Shown here piece by piece: positions 8,331 to 16,888 of a stretch of DNA of 64,000 nucleotides. The DNA comes from Arthrobacter_E sp044748305 (lineage in GTDB: Bacteria; Actinomycetota; Actinomycetes; Actinomycetales; Micrococcaceae). Every line of letters begins with the position of its first letter. The stretch's first letter is position 1. The stretch covers positions 62,001 through 126,000 of the forward strand of contig NZ_JBIVFT010000002.1 in assembly GCF_044748305.1 (NCBI RefSeq), given 5' to 3'. The notes beneath the pieces were generated by a model. The model had not been told where the DNA came from. It did not search any database and saw only the letters and a program-made list of their open reading frames with translations. A program made the position numbers and the translations under genes.

Positions 8331-11300
8331 TCAGACCCGCTGCGCGACTCTTCCCTGCGACGGCAGAAGCAGTACCTGGTCCAGGAAGGCCAGATCCTCT
8401 GCACGGTGCGAGACGAGGAGCAAGGTCTCATCCCGGAGTGATCCCGTGAGATCGGTGAGCAGGGCATCTGCCGCTTCCGAATCCAGATGGGCCGTCGGCT
8501 CATCCAGCAGCAGGACGTTCGCACCGGCCAACAGGGTCCTGGCCATCGCCAAACGCTGCCGCTGCCCTCCTGACAGGAAGCTCCCGGACGGACCGATTCT
8601 CGTCGCCAGGCCGTCGGGCATCTCTCGCACCGCATCGGCCAGCCCGACCCGTGCGAGGCACGCCCAGAGCTCCTGATCACTCACCTCAGCGCCGGCGTCG
8701 ACGGCCAGCGTGAGATTGCCCCGGACGGTCGAGTCGAAGACGTGAGACTCCTGCGGACACCACGCGATGCGGCCCCTGATCTCCACCGTGCCGTCCCTGG
8801 GCGGAAGGAATCCCATGAGGACGGCCAGCAGCGTGGACTTCCCGCTGCCCGACTCACCGGTCACGGCCAGCGACCGGCCTGCGTGGGCAGCCCCGGCGAG
8901 CCCCGCGAAGACGGGGTCTCCGTCCGGCCATGCGGCGCTCAGCCCCGAGAAGGCGACGCCGCTGTCCGACGCCGCGAGGTCCTGTGTCCGGACACCGTGA
9001 GCAGTGATCACCGGCTCGGCACTCAGAGCGTCCTCGAGCTTCTCTTCCACGGTCTTCAGTGCCGGACGCAGGCGGGCCGCCGTGAGCTGGGCCAGGAACG
9101 GCTCTTGCAGTGCCAGCAGAAGCAGTGCCACCACGGCAGTGCGTTCGGCCATGTCGTGGCCACCGCCCTGCAAGGCGGCCAGAACGACGACGGCGACAGC
9201 GCCCAGGGTGCAGACCAGGACCGTCAGCGCCTGGGCAGCACCCTCCGCCCACGCACTGCGGCGGCTGGACGCGACCATGTCCGCGGAAAGCCCGGCGCTC
9301 GTGCGCACCACGGCCTCCTCCATCCCATTGCCCCGCAGGTCCTTCCAGGCCTGCAGGGCAGAGGTGACGTGACGCAATAGAGCCGACTTCTGAGCCAGGA
9401 CCGTGCGACTCGCCTGCCGGTCGGCACGGACTGCCAGCGCGGGTGCCAGCGCCGCACCGAGGAGGCAGACCAGTGCCACGACAGGTGTGGCCCACGGCAG
9501 CACGAGGACAGTCGCCACCAGAGCGGCAAGCGCGGTGCCCAGAGCCGTCCAGCGAGGCGCCAGGACGCGTGGCAGCAGGTCCCGGTACTCGTCCACCTGC
9601 GCGACGACGGTGTCCAGTGCGTTCTCTCCCTGCATGAGTCGTCTGATGCTGAGCGCTCGTGTCGACAGAGCTTCCCACAGACTGCTCCGCAGGGCGGTCG
9701 AGAGCCGGAAGACGACGTCGTGGACCCGCAGGCGCTCGGTGTAGCGCAGCACAGCCCGGCCGATGCCGAAGAACCGGACGCCTACGATCGCGGCCATCAG
9801 ATAGAGGATCGGGGGCTGGGCGCTCGCGCGGACGATCAGCCAGCCGGAGAGAGCGGCAAGGCAGACTGAGAAGAGCTGAGCCAGCACACTGAGAACGGCC
9901 GCGAACCCCAGCCGCCCACGGAACCCCCGGCTGATGCTGGTCCGCGTCCGGATGGCGGCCTCAGGTGCGGCCTCCGTGTGCGGCGGCGGTGCAGCGGCCG
10001 TCCCCGTGCCGTGCTCCACTCGTGGCTCCGCATCCGGGACGGCACGTCGGTCGTCCGATGTTCCGAGGCTCGCCGCGGGCCCTGTCCGGACCGCCGGAGC
10101 GGGCAGGATGACCGTCTCATCCGCCATGGCGAGGGTCAGCGGATCATGGCTGACCAGCAGCACCGGCATGGTCCGGGACATGTCGCGGATACTGCCCCGC
10201 AGGCTACGGGCGTGAGTCTCGTCCAGGTGCGCGGTCGGCTCGTCCAGGACGAGTGCGACGGCACCCGTCGAGCACGCGGCGAAAGCTCGGGCCACAGCGA
10301 CGCGACGCTGCTCGCCGGGACTGAGCTCGGAAGGATCCCGGTGGAGCAACTCGGACGCGCCGGCCAGTTTCAGGGCGGTGGAGACGCGGTCCGGTGTCGA
10401 GTCCTGCCCCAGCCAGGCCTGCAGCTCCTTCTCGACTGTGGAGTGCAGGAACTCGGGATGTTGCGGAGCATAAGCCAGCCGTGGCCGCCCGGTGGCCGAG
10501 GGGTGGGCCTGGCCGGGCGTCCACAGCAGTTCGCCTGCGGCGTCGGCCTGCTCGTCCAGGGTGTCGGTCAGCGCTGCGACGAGAGTGCTCTTTCCGCAGC
10601 CGCTCGGTCCGCCGAGGGCCACGATCCGGCCGGGCGCCAGGCGCACGGAGAGGGGGCCTATCGCGGTGCCTCGTGCACGATAGTCGACCCGGAGTCCCGA
10701 GAGCCGCAGCACGCCGTCGTCCTCCCCGGCAGCGCCATGTGGAGCCGGACGCAGGGCTGGACGCGGAGTCTGAGCGGAGGCGAGCAGCGCATCGGCCTCG
10801 GCGAGGGCGAGCTTTCCGTCCTCGCTGGCGTGATAGGCGGAACCGAGAGCCCGCAGCGACTGATAGCACTCCGGGGCGAGGATGAGTGCGAGAAGCCCGG
10901 CTTCCAGGGGCATCTGCCCGTGCACGAGCCGCACGCCGATAGTGACCGCGACCAGGGCCACCGAGATCGTCGCGATCAACTCCAGCGCGAGCCCGGAGAG
11001 GAACGCCGTGCGCAGGGTGGCCATGGACTGTGCGCGGTGCCGTTCGCCGACGGCGTCGAGCGCCGTTCGCTGCGCCCTGGTGCGCCCCAGGCCCAGGAGG
11101 ACGGGTAGGCCGCGGACCAGCTCCACCAGGTGGGAGGACAGCACGTCCAGGGCACGGTACGCCTTGACCAGGCTTTCCTGTATGTGGCGACCGATCAGGA
11201 CCATGAAGAGCGGGATCAGCGGCACGGTGAGGACGATGATCAACGCACTGATCCAGTCGGCCCACAGGATTCTGGCTCCGAGCAGCAGAGGCACTGTCGC

Positions 11301-11717
11301 GCAATTGACCAGGGCCGGCAGGAACTCGGTGTAGTACTTGTCGAGTTCATCCAGGCGGCGGGTGACCAGCAGGGCGTCCGCTCCCCGGCCTGCGGACGAT
11401 GCCGGACGGCGCCCGCCCAGCAGCGCGGCCAGCAGGCGTGTCCGTAGGGACTCCTTGACGCCGACGACCGTCGCACGGGCCGTCACCGCCTGTCCCCAGC
11501 TGGCCGCACCGCGCAGGACCGCCCCCACGACCCCCTGCATGGTGAGTCCGAGGAGCGCGGACGAGTCGAATCCGCGGTTCCCCGCCAGACCACCGATTCC
11601 GGACGCGACCGCCTGGGCCATCAGCACCAGACCGAGCGCGTTCACCGCCCCGAGCAGGCCGAGGAGGTAGAGGGCCGCTCGGGGCGCCGGCGGAAACGGC
11701 GATCTTCTCTCAGCCAT
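8331..11717 (-). CDS. cydDC: Fused heterodimeric ABC exporter CydDC (thiol reductant exporter)
   Basis: An 1128-residue single chain joining CydD (about 1-560) and CydC (about 590-1128). The first half has membrane segments up to about residue 270, Walker A GGPSGCGKST (369-378), signature LSPGEQ (465-470) and Walker B VALVLDEPT. The second half repeats this with membrane segments from about 605, Walker A GESGSGKST (954-962), LSGGQ (1048-1052) and VLLLDEPT. A Pro/Ala/Thr-rich linker of about 50 residues joins the halves. In E. coli CydDC exports thiols such as glutathione and cysteine and is needed to assemble cytochrome bd. The start lies 3 bases after the cydB stop, so it is the last gene of the cydA-cydB-cydDC operon. 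Confidence 0.94.
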   Translation of the reverse strand: MAERRSPFPPAPRAALYLLGLLGAVNALGLVLMAQAVASGIGGLAGNRGFDSSALLGLTMQGVVGAVLRGAASWGQAVTARATVVGVKESLRTRLLAALLGGRRPASSAGRGADALLVTRRLDELDKYYTEFLPALVNCATVPLLLGARILWADWISALIIVLTVPLIPLFMVLIGRHIQESLVKAYRALDVLSSHLVELVRGLPVLLGLGRTRAQRTALDAVGERHRAQSMATLRTAFLSGLALELIATISVALVAVTIGVRLVHGQMPLEAGLLALILAPECYQSLRALGSAYHASEDGKLALAEADALLASAQTPRPALRPAPHGAAGEDDGVLRLSGLRVDYRARGTAIGPLSVRLAPGRIVALGGPSGCGKSTLVAALTDTLDEQADAAGELLWTPGQAHPSATGRPRLAYAPQHPEFLHSTVEKELQAWLGQDSTPDRVSTALKLAGASELLHRDPSELSPGEQRRVAVARAFAACSTGAVALVLDEPTAHLDETHARSLRGSIRDMSRTMPVLLVSHDPLTLAMADETVILPAPAVRTGPAASLGTSDDRRAVPDAEPRVEHGTGTAAAPPPHTEAAPEAAIRTRTSISRGFRGRLGFAAVLSVLAQLFSVCLAALSGWLIVRASAQPPILYLMAAIVGVRFFGIGRAVLRYTERLRVHDVVFRLSTALRSSLWEALSTRALSIRRLMQGENALDTVVAQVDEYRDLLPRVLAPRWTALGTALAALVATVLVLPWATPVVALVCLLGAALAPALAVRADRQASRTVLAQKSALLRHVTSALQAWKDLRGNGMEEAVVRTSAGLSADMVASSRRSAWAEGAAQALTVLVCTLGAVAVVVLAALQGGGHDMAERTAVVALLLLALQEPFLAQLTAARLRPALKTVEEKLEDALSAEPVITAHGVRTQDLAASDSGVAFSGLSAAWPDGDPVFAGLAGAAHAGRSLAVTGESGSGKSTLLAVLMGFLPPRDGTVEIRGRIAWCPQESHVFDSTVRGNLTLAVDAGAEVSDQELWACLARVGLADAVREMPDGLATRIGPSGSFLSGGQRQRLAMARTLLAGANVLLLDEPTAHLDSEAADALLTDLTGSLRDETLLLVSHRAEDLAFLDQVLLLPSQGRVAQRV

Positions 11718-11720
11718 GGA

Positions 11721-12770
11721 TCAGGACTGTCCTTTGAGCATGCGGGTGACGACGGCGGGAAGAACCGTATGGGAATCAGGGATGTGCGCGGCGCTGATCC
11801 GGCGGCGGAAGACCCAGTAGGTCCAGGCCTGGTACGCGATCACCAGGGGCAAGCCGATGCATGCCACCACGGTCATGAGGCCAAGGGTGTAATCGCTCGA
11901 GGACGCATTGCTCACTGTGAGATCGAAGGCGGGGTCGAGAGTGGACGGCAGCACCACCGGGTACACGGCGGAGAAGATCGCTGCCGTGCCGCACGCCAGG
12001 AAGATTCCCATGGCGAGGAACGCCTTGCCTTCCGAACCCTTCCGGCTCAAGAGCCAGGCGACGACGACCGCCAGAACCGCGAGCACCGTCAGTGTCCAGC
12101 TGAACCACTTGCCGTGCAGGAACTGGACGGCAAGCACCCAGGCCGCGATCGGCAGGACTCCGAGAGGCAGCCATCGGGTGAGCCAGGTGCGCGCACGCTG
12201 CCTGACCTCCCCATCGGTCTTCAGCATGAGGAAGGCCAGCGCGTGCACCAGGGCGAAGGCGACGACGCCGAGCCCGCCCAGAAGCGCGTACGGCGTGAAC
12301 CAGGCGAAGGGCCCGCCCACCCGGTCACCGTTGGCGTTGAGCGGCAATCCCGTGGTGCTCAGAGCCAGGGCGGCGCCGACACCGAAGGCCGCGACGAACG
12401 AGCCGAGGGCGATCGCCCAGTCCCAACGGGCCCGCCAACGATCGGTGTTGATCTTCCCCCGGTATTCGAAGGCCACTGCACGGAAGATCAGACCGAGCAG
12501 CACCAGGGTCAGCGGAAGATACAGCGCGGAGAACAGCGAGGCGTACCACTGTGGGAAAGCGGCGAAGGTGGCGCCGCCGGCGGTCAGAAGCCAGACCTCG
12601 TTGCCGTCCCAGACCGGGCCGACCGTGTTGAGCAGAACGCGACGTTCCTTCTCGTTCCGGGCGAAGAGCTTCATGAGCATTCCGACGCCGAGATCGAAAC
12701 CTTCCAGGAAGAGATAGCCGGTCCAGAGGACCGCGATGGCGATGAACCAGATGGTGGGCAGGAGTTCCAT
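11721..12770 (-). CDS. cydB: Cytochrome bd ubiquinol/menaquinol oxidase subunit II
   Basis: A 349-residue membrane protein with about eight to nine helices. It starts MELLPTIWFIAIAVLWTGYL and contains the family hallmark FLEGFDLGVGML, then NTVGPVWDGNEVWLLTAGGA and FPQWYASLFSALYLPL. It forms the quinol oxidase with CydA in the cytoplasmic membrane and supports high-affinity oxygen respiration. ATG 12770 is chosen from family N-termini. It lies 19 bases after the cydA stop, and cydDC follows almost directly, so the three genes form one operon. Confidence 0.95.
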   Translation of the reverse strand: MELLPTIWFIAIAVLWTGYLFLEGFDLGVGMLMKLFARNEKERRVLLNTVGPVWDGNEVWLLTAGGATFAAFPQWYASLFSALYLPLTLVLLGLIFRAVAFEYRGKINTDRWRARWDWAIALGSFVAAFGVGAALALSTTGLPLNANGDRVGGPFAWFTPYALLGGLGVVAFALVHALAFLMLKTDGEVRQRARTWLTRWLPLGVLPIAAWVLAVQFLHGKWFSWTLTVLAVLAVVVAWLLSRKGSEGKAFLAMGIFLACGTAAIFSAVYPVVLPSTLDPAFDLTVSNASSSDYTLGLMTVVACIGLPLVIAYQAWTYWVFRRRISAAHIPDSHTVLPAVVTRMLKGQS

Positions 12771-12789
12771 GATCTCGTGACCTCTCTTC

Positions 12790-14370
12790 TCAGTAGGCGA
12801 AGGCCAGGACGTCGGTATCGTCGGGTGACGTGCCGCCGCCGTCGTCGTCCTGGGGAGGATGCGCGAGCTCCGGCATGGCGGACGCCACGCCACCTCTGAT
12901 GTAGGTGACGAGCAGTTTCACCTCGACCACCATCAGCACGGCGTAAACGGCCGTCAACAGGATGAGCGATGTCAGGATCTCCCCCGCGGAGACACCGGGC
13001 GACACAGCGGCGGCAGTGAACATGAACACCGGATCGATGCCGTTCATGTCCGGATTCGGTGCCACGACGAAGGGCTGTCGGCCCATCTCGGTGAAGATCC
13101 AGCCCGCGGCGTTCGCTCCGAAGGGGGCCAGGATGCCCAGCACGGCGAGGCGCATGAGCCACCGGCTGGCCGGCACGGTGCCCCGCCGAGTGATCCAGAG
13201 AGCGATGACGGCGGCGAGGGCGGCCAGTCCGCCGAAGCCGATCATCATCCGGAAGCCCCAGTAGGTGACCTCCATGACGGGAACGTACTGGATCTCCTTG
13301 CCGGCCCGGTCGCCCAGGGTCGGATCGTTCGGGAGATGGGTGCCGTACTTGGCCTGGTACTCAGGCACAAGCGTGTTCACGCCCTTGACCTCGCTGGTGA
13401 AATCGCCCTTCGCCAGGAAGGAGAGCAAACCGGGGATTTCGATCACGGCGGTGATGTTGGAGCAGTCCTTGGATCCGAGGTCGCCCACGCTGAGCACGGA
13501 GAACTGGGTGCCGTCATGACAGGCCGCCTCTGCGGCGGCCATCTTGAGCGGCTGCTGTTCGAACATCAGCTTGCCCTGCAGATCGCCTGTGATGGAGGTG
13601 CCGGCGAAGGAGATGGCCGCCACGATCGCACCGATGCGCAGGGAGCGCAGCCAGACCTTGTGGTCCGCCTTGTCACGGCCTGGCACGGCGGGGGCTTCGC
13701 CCACCACCACCCGGCCGTTCTCGTCGACCGTGTCGATGCCGTCGGTCCGGCGCCGCCACAGGTGGTACCACGCAATGCCGAGCAGGAATCCGCCGGCGAC
13801 CGCGAGGGCACCCATGATGGTGTGGCTGAAGGCCACCAATGCGGTGTTGTTGGTGAAGACCGCCCAGGCGTCGACCATCCGGCCCCGGCCGTTCTCCAGG
13901 GTGACACCGACGGGGTGCTGCATCCAGCTGTTCGCGACGATGATGAAGTAGGCGGAGATCACTGACCCGATGACGGCGATCCACAGGCAGGCCAGATGGA
14001 GGCCTTTGCGCAATTGCTTCCAGCCGAAGATCCACAGGCCGAGGAAGGTCGACTCCACGAAGAAGGCGAGCAGCGCCTCCATGGCCAGGGGCGCTCCGAA
14101 CACGTCACCGACGAAGCGGCTGTACTCGCTCCAGGCCATGCCGAACTGGAATTCCTGAACGATGCCGGTGGCGACGCCCATGATGAAGTTGATGAGGAAG
14201 AGCTTTCCCCAGAACTTCGTCATGCGCAGGTACTCGACCTTGCCGGTGCGGTACCAGAGCGTTTGCATGAAGGCCACGACCAGCCCGAGGCCGATCGTCA
14301 GCGGCACCATCATGAAGTGGTAGACGGTCGTGATGCCGAACTGCCACCGGGCGATTTCCAAAGCGTCCAT
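12790..14370 (-). CDS. cydA: Cytochrome bd oxidase subunit I
   Basis: A 526-residue subunit with nine predicted helices. His18 in TTVYHFMMVPL is the expected haem b595 ligand, and SHTIMGALAVAGG carries the His of haem b558. The length fits the short Q-loop type. The usual GRQPW motif reads GRQPF here. CydA oxidises quinol and reduces oxygen to water at the haem b595/d site. ATG 14370 follows a GGGGAAACC ribosome-binding site. The upstream region carries inverted repeats matching those before the divergent blaI gene, so expression is probably under BlaI control. cydB and cydDC follow. Confidence 0.95.
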   Translation of the reverse strand: MDALEIARWQFGITTVYHFMMVPLTIGLGLVVAFMQTLWYRTGKVEYLRMTKFWGKLFLINFIMGVATGIVQEFQFGMAWSEYSRFVGDVFGAPLAMEALLAFFVESTFLGLWIFGWKQLRKGLHLACLWIAVIGSVISAYFIIVANSWMQHPVGVTLENGRGRMVDAWAVFTNNTALVAFSHTIMGALAVAGGFLLGIAWYHLWRRRTDGIDTVDENGRVVVGEAPAVPGRDKADHKVWLRSLRIGAIVAAISFAGTSITGDLQGKLMFEQQPLKMAAAEAACHDGTQFSVLSVGDLGSKDCSNITAVIEIPGLLSFLAKGDFTSEVKGVNTLVPEYQAKYGTHLPNDPTLGDRAGKEIQYVPVMEVTYWGFRMMIGFGGLAALAAVIALWITRRGTVPASRWLMRLAVLGILAPFGANAAGWIFTEMGRQPFVVAPNPDMNGIDPVFMFTAAAVSPGVSAGEILTSLILLTAVYAVLMVVEVKLLVTYIRGGVASAMPELAHPPQDDDGGGTSPDDTDVLAFAY

Positions 14371-14398
14371 GGTTTCCCCATCTTTCGCCGACGCCTGA

Positions 14399-14417
14399 CT
14401 TCTACGGTTCGTAGAAG
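14399..14417. promoter_or_regulatory. BlaI-type operator O1 upstream of cydA
   Basis: CTTCTAC, 5-base spacer, GTAGAAG: a perfect 7-5-7 inverted repeat. It lies 29 bases upstream of the cydA start codon. It shares the core TTCTACNNNNNGTAGAA with O2 and O3. Confidence 0.7.
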
Positions 14418-14424
14418 AAGTTTC

Positions 14425-14441
14425 TTCTACAGAGTGTAGAA
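14425..14441. promoter_or_regulatory. BlaI-type operator O2 upstream of cydA
   Basis: TTCTACA-GAG-TGTAGAA, a perfect 7-3-7 inverted repeat containing the TACA/TGTA halves typical of BlaI/MecI sites. Its centre is 25 bases from that of O1. The O1 right half and O2 left half also form a palindrome (14411-14430). Confidence 0.7.
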
Positions 14442-14487
14442 CAGTTTGCCGCGCTCCGCAGTCCCGCGCCGCCACGGGCGAGGAACC

Positions 14488-14504
14488 TTCTACTGAATGT
14501 AGAA
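14488..14504. promoter_or_regulatory. BlaI-type operator O3 upstream of blaI
   Basis: TTCTAC, spacer TGAAT, GTAGAA: the same 6-5-6 core as O1 and O2. It overlaps the expected -35 region of a promoter whose -10 could be TAGATT (14523-14528), fitting autorepression of the blaI gene. Confidence 0.65.
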
Positions 14505-14601
14505 AAAGAAGCCGAAACACGATAGATTTATTGCTGCACGCCGAACGGGACCACCCGCCCGGCGGACGATGTCAGCATTACAGAGGAGATGGGCGCTTTC
14601 A

Positions 14602-14997
14602 ATGGCAAGCCTCGGGGATCTTGAACGATCCGTCATGGATCTGCTGTGGGCCGAAACGGACGCCACCACGGCCAATGACCTGCGTGACCGGCTGGCCAGC
14701 TCCGACGCGGAAAGCGGCGGCAAGGAACTCGCCGTGACCACCGTGCTGACGGTGCTGTCCCGTCTGGAGAAGAAGGGGCTCGTGGTCCGTGAACGCGGCA
14801 CCCGCCCGCACCGCTACCGCTCCGTCTCGAGTCGGGCGGAACACACGGCAGAGCTCATGCACGAAGTCCTCGGCTCCGACCCGGACCGTGAAGCGGTTCT
14901 GGCCCGTTTCGTAGGATCTGTCACCGCTGAGGAAGCGAATGCGCTGCGCCGCCTGCTGAACATCGCGCCGCCGTCGGATTCCTCCCGCGCCGGCTGA
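14602..14997 (+). CDS. BlaI/MecI/CopY family transcriptional repressor
   Basis: A 131-residue winged-helix repressor. The recognition helix region ELAVTTVLTVLSRLEKKGLV (43-61) matches the conserved BlaI motif, followed by the wing RERGTRPHRYR and a C-terminal dimerisation and cleavage region. ATG 14602 gives the family N-terminus MASLGDLERSVMDLLW; AGAGGAG lies about 13 bases upstream. The gene is divergent from cydA and followed 8 bases after its stop by an M56 metalloprotease. Three matching inverted repeats in the shared intergenic region suggest that it controls itself and cydABDC. No beta-lactamase or PBP gene is near, so the signal is probably not a beta-lactam. Confidence 0.9.
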   Translation: MASLGDLERSVMDLLWAETDATTANDLRDRLASSDAESGGKELAVTTVLTVLSRLEKKGLVVRERGTRPHRYRSVSSRAEHTAELMHEVLGSDPDREAVLARFVGSVTAEEANALRRLLNIAPPSDSSRAG

Positions 14998-15005
14998 GGC
15001 ATGCG

Positions 15006-15962
15006 GTGCTGCTCACCGCATGGTCCTTAGCGGCCCTCGCGATCATCCTGGCCTGGCCCGCCCCCGTGCTTTTGGCGCGGAGCGCGTGGACCAGCCGCTC
15101 TCCCTTCGCCGCCCTCGTCCTCTGGCAGGCCATCGGCCTGGCCGGAGGCCTCTCCATGATCGGCGCCATGCTCTGCTATGGGCTCGAACCGCTCGGTGAC
15201 AACCTGGTGTCCGGCCTGCATGCCCTGTTCCTCGTCATGCTGGGCTCCGGGCCCGCCTCGAGTCTCGGCTTCTGGCACGTCGTTGCGCTGTCGACTGCCG
15301 GCGCGTTGACGGTCCACCTGCTGTTCACGCTCCTTCTGACCTATGTGCGGATCAGCCGGGAACGGCACCGCCATCGGGAGCTGCTCACGATCCTCAGCCA
15401 ACCCCATGAAGACCCCGGCACCGTCGTCATCACCCACGCAGCGCCGGTGGCCTATTGCCTGCCTGGCGGAGCCCGCTCCATCACCGTCCTCTCGGACTCA
15501 CTCATGGAAGCCCTCGACGAGCGCGAACTGACTGCGGTCCTCGCCCATGAAGGCAGCCACTTGAGCCAACGTCATCACCTCCTTCTGTGGGCCTTTGCCG
15601 CGTGGCGCGCCGCCTTGCCGTGGCTGCCGACGACGCGGGTTGCGCAACGCGCGGTCAACGAACTGATCGAGATGCTCGCCGACGACGCCGCGCTCAAGGT
15701 CAGCGACACCGCCACGCTCGTGCGCGCGGTCGCCACCGTCGCAGACGGACAACAGCCACGGCGAGGGGCTTTGGAAGCTGAGGAGCCATTGGAAGACGAC
15801 CAGGCTGCGGTCTCCGCCACGACGGTGGCCCGGGTCAAGCGTCTCCTCGCGGGTGCTCCCGCGCTGCCGGCCCCGCAGCGCGCCACGGTTCTCACCGCGT
15901 CGGTCCTGCTTCTCCTGGCGCCCACAGCCCTCTTGATCGTGCCGGGCGTCATCCACCTCTGA
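15006..15962 (+). CDS. M56 family membrane zinc metalloprotease (BlaR1-like, no sensor domain)
   Basis: A 318-residue membrane protein with hydrophobic segments at about 5-25, 35-60, 68-82, 90-113 and 290-312. The zinc motif is HEGSH (His181, Glu182, His185), in the order seen in BlaR1/MecR1 proteases. BlaR1 also carries a C-terminal penicillin-binding domain, which is absent here. Its likely job is to cut or inactivate the neighbouring BlaI repressor on a signal; given cydA next door, a respiratory or redox signal is plausible but inferred. The GTG at 15006 lies 8 bases after the blaI stop, so the two are co-transcribed. Confidence 0.87.
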   Translation: MLLTAWSLAALAIILAWPAPVLLARSAWTSRSPFAALVLWQAIGLAGGLSMIGAMLCYGLEPLGDNLVSGLHALFLVMLGSGPASSLGFWHVVALSTAGALTVHLLFTLLLTYVRISRERHRHRELLTILSQPHEDPGTVVITHAAPVAYCLPGGARSITVLSDSLMEALDERELTAVLAHEGSHLSQRHHLLLWAFAAWRAALPWLPTTRVAQRAVNELIEMLADDAALKVSDTATLVRAVATVADGQQPRRGALEAEEPLEDDQAAVSATTVARVKRLLAGAPALPAPQRATVLTASVLLLLAPTALLIVPGVIHL

Positions 15963-15999
15963 GCGGGCTCCATGCCTTCCTCCTGAGCGCGAGCTTTGA

Positions 16000-16024
16000 G
16001 TATCCGGCGAACGGCACCGGATAC
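16000..16024. repeat. Inverted repeat between the M56 and ABC-2 genes
   Basis: GTATCCGG and CCGGATAC flank a 9-base spacer. It lies 76 bases before the ABC ATPase start, so it may be an operator or a weak terminator. No T-tract follows. Confidence 0.35.
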
Positions 16025-16099
16025 GACGTCGGCTCGTCGTTCCGTCCTTATGCTTGCGCTAGGTAGTGGGCCTAGTTCCAGTTGGGGGTGCAGGATCCG

Positions 16100-16888
16100 A
16101 TGAATGCAACACATGAGTCCGCAAGGTCTTCGATGCTGGTGGCCGATCAGCTGCGGATGGCCTACGGCGGCCGGACAGTTGTCGATGGTTTGACGTTCCG
16201 CGTGGACCGCGGCGAGATCTTCGGCCTGCTCGGTCCCAACGGGGCCGGGAAGACCACGACGCTCAGCATCATCGAAGGCCTCGTCACTCCCGACGGCGGC
16301 AGCGCACAGGTGGATGGCCTCGATGTCCGCCATCATCCTTTCGAGGTGAAGGCCCGCCTCGGAGTTCAGTTGCAGTCCTCCAGCTTCCAGCCGGAACTGA
16401 GCGTCGGACAGATCGTGCGGCTGTACGGCGGCCTGTACGGGGTGCGGCTCTCCCATGAGCAGATCCGGCAACGCCTGGGAACCATCGGGCTGGATGGTGA
16501 GATCGGCAAGCGCTTCAAGCAGCTCTCCGGCGGTCAGCAGCAACGGCTGGCCCTGCACATCGCGACCATCCACCACCCCGCCCTGTTGCTGTTGGACGAA
16601 CCGACAGCCGGCCTGGATCCGCAATCGCGACGCGCCCTGTGGCGCAGGATCGAAGGGCTGCGCAGTGACGGGAGCAGTATTCTCCTGACCACCCACTCCA
16701 TGGAGGAGGCCCAAGCGGTCTGCGATCGGGTGGCGATCATCGATCACGGGGTCCTGATCACCGTGGGCACTCCGGCCCAGCTCATCGACAAACACCGGAA
16801 CGACCCTGAGGTGCTCGCCGTCGCGCACGGCGAGGTGACCCTCGAAGACGTCTTCATCGGACTGACGGGGAGTGAGATCAATGACTGA
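16100..16888 (+). CDS. ABC transporter ATP-binding protein (ABC-2 / drug-export type)
   Basis: A 262-residue ATPase with Walker A LLGPNGAGKTT, Q-loop LQSSSFQPELS, signature LSGGQQQRL, Walker B LLLLDEPTAGLD and switch His in LTTHSMEEA. The profile matches the DrrA/CcmA-type ATPases that pair with ABC-2 permeases. ATG 16100 is preferred over an in-frame TTG at 16082; GGGGGTG lies about 10 bases upstream. The next gene, a permease, overlaps its end by 8 bases. The substrate cannot be told from sequence; antibiotics, lipids or polysaccharides are exported by relatives. Confidence 0.9.
   Translation: MNATHESARSSMLVADQLRMAYGGRTVVDGLTFRVDRGEIFGLLGPNGAGKTTTLSIIEGLVTPDGGSAQVDGLDVRHHPFEVKARLGVQLQSSSFQPELSVGQIVRLYGGLYGVRLSHEQIRQRLGTIGLDGEIGKRFKQLSGGQQQRLALHIATIHHPALLLLDEPTAGLDPQSRRALWRRIEGLRSDGSSILLTTHSMEEAQAVCDRVAIIDHGVLITVGTPAQLIDKHRNDPEVLAVAHGEVTLEDVFIGLTGSEIND

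Noticed and set aside
14399..14504. Repeated TTCTAC/GTAGAA units as a possible CRISPR or repeat array
   Set aside because: Only three short palindromes with unequal spacing and no spacers; best read as operators.
14602..15962. Beta-lactam resistance sensor system
   Set aside because: The M56 protein lacks the penicillin-binding domain and no beta-lactamase or PBP gene is nearby.
15963..16099. Riboswitch or small RNA between M56 and ABC-2 genes
   Set aside because: Only one short inverted repeat and no terminator-like hairpin with a T-tract.
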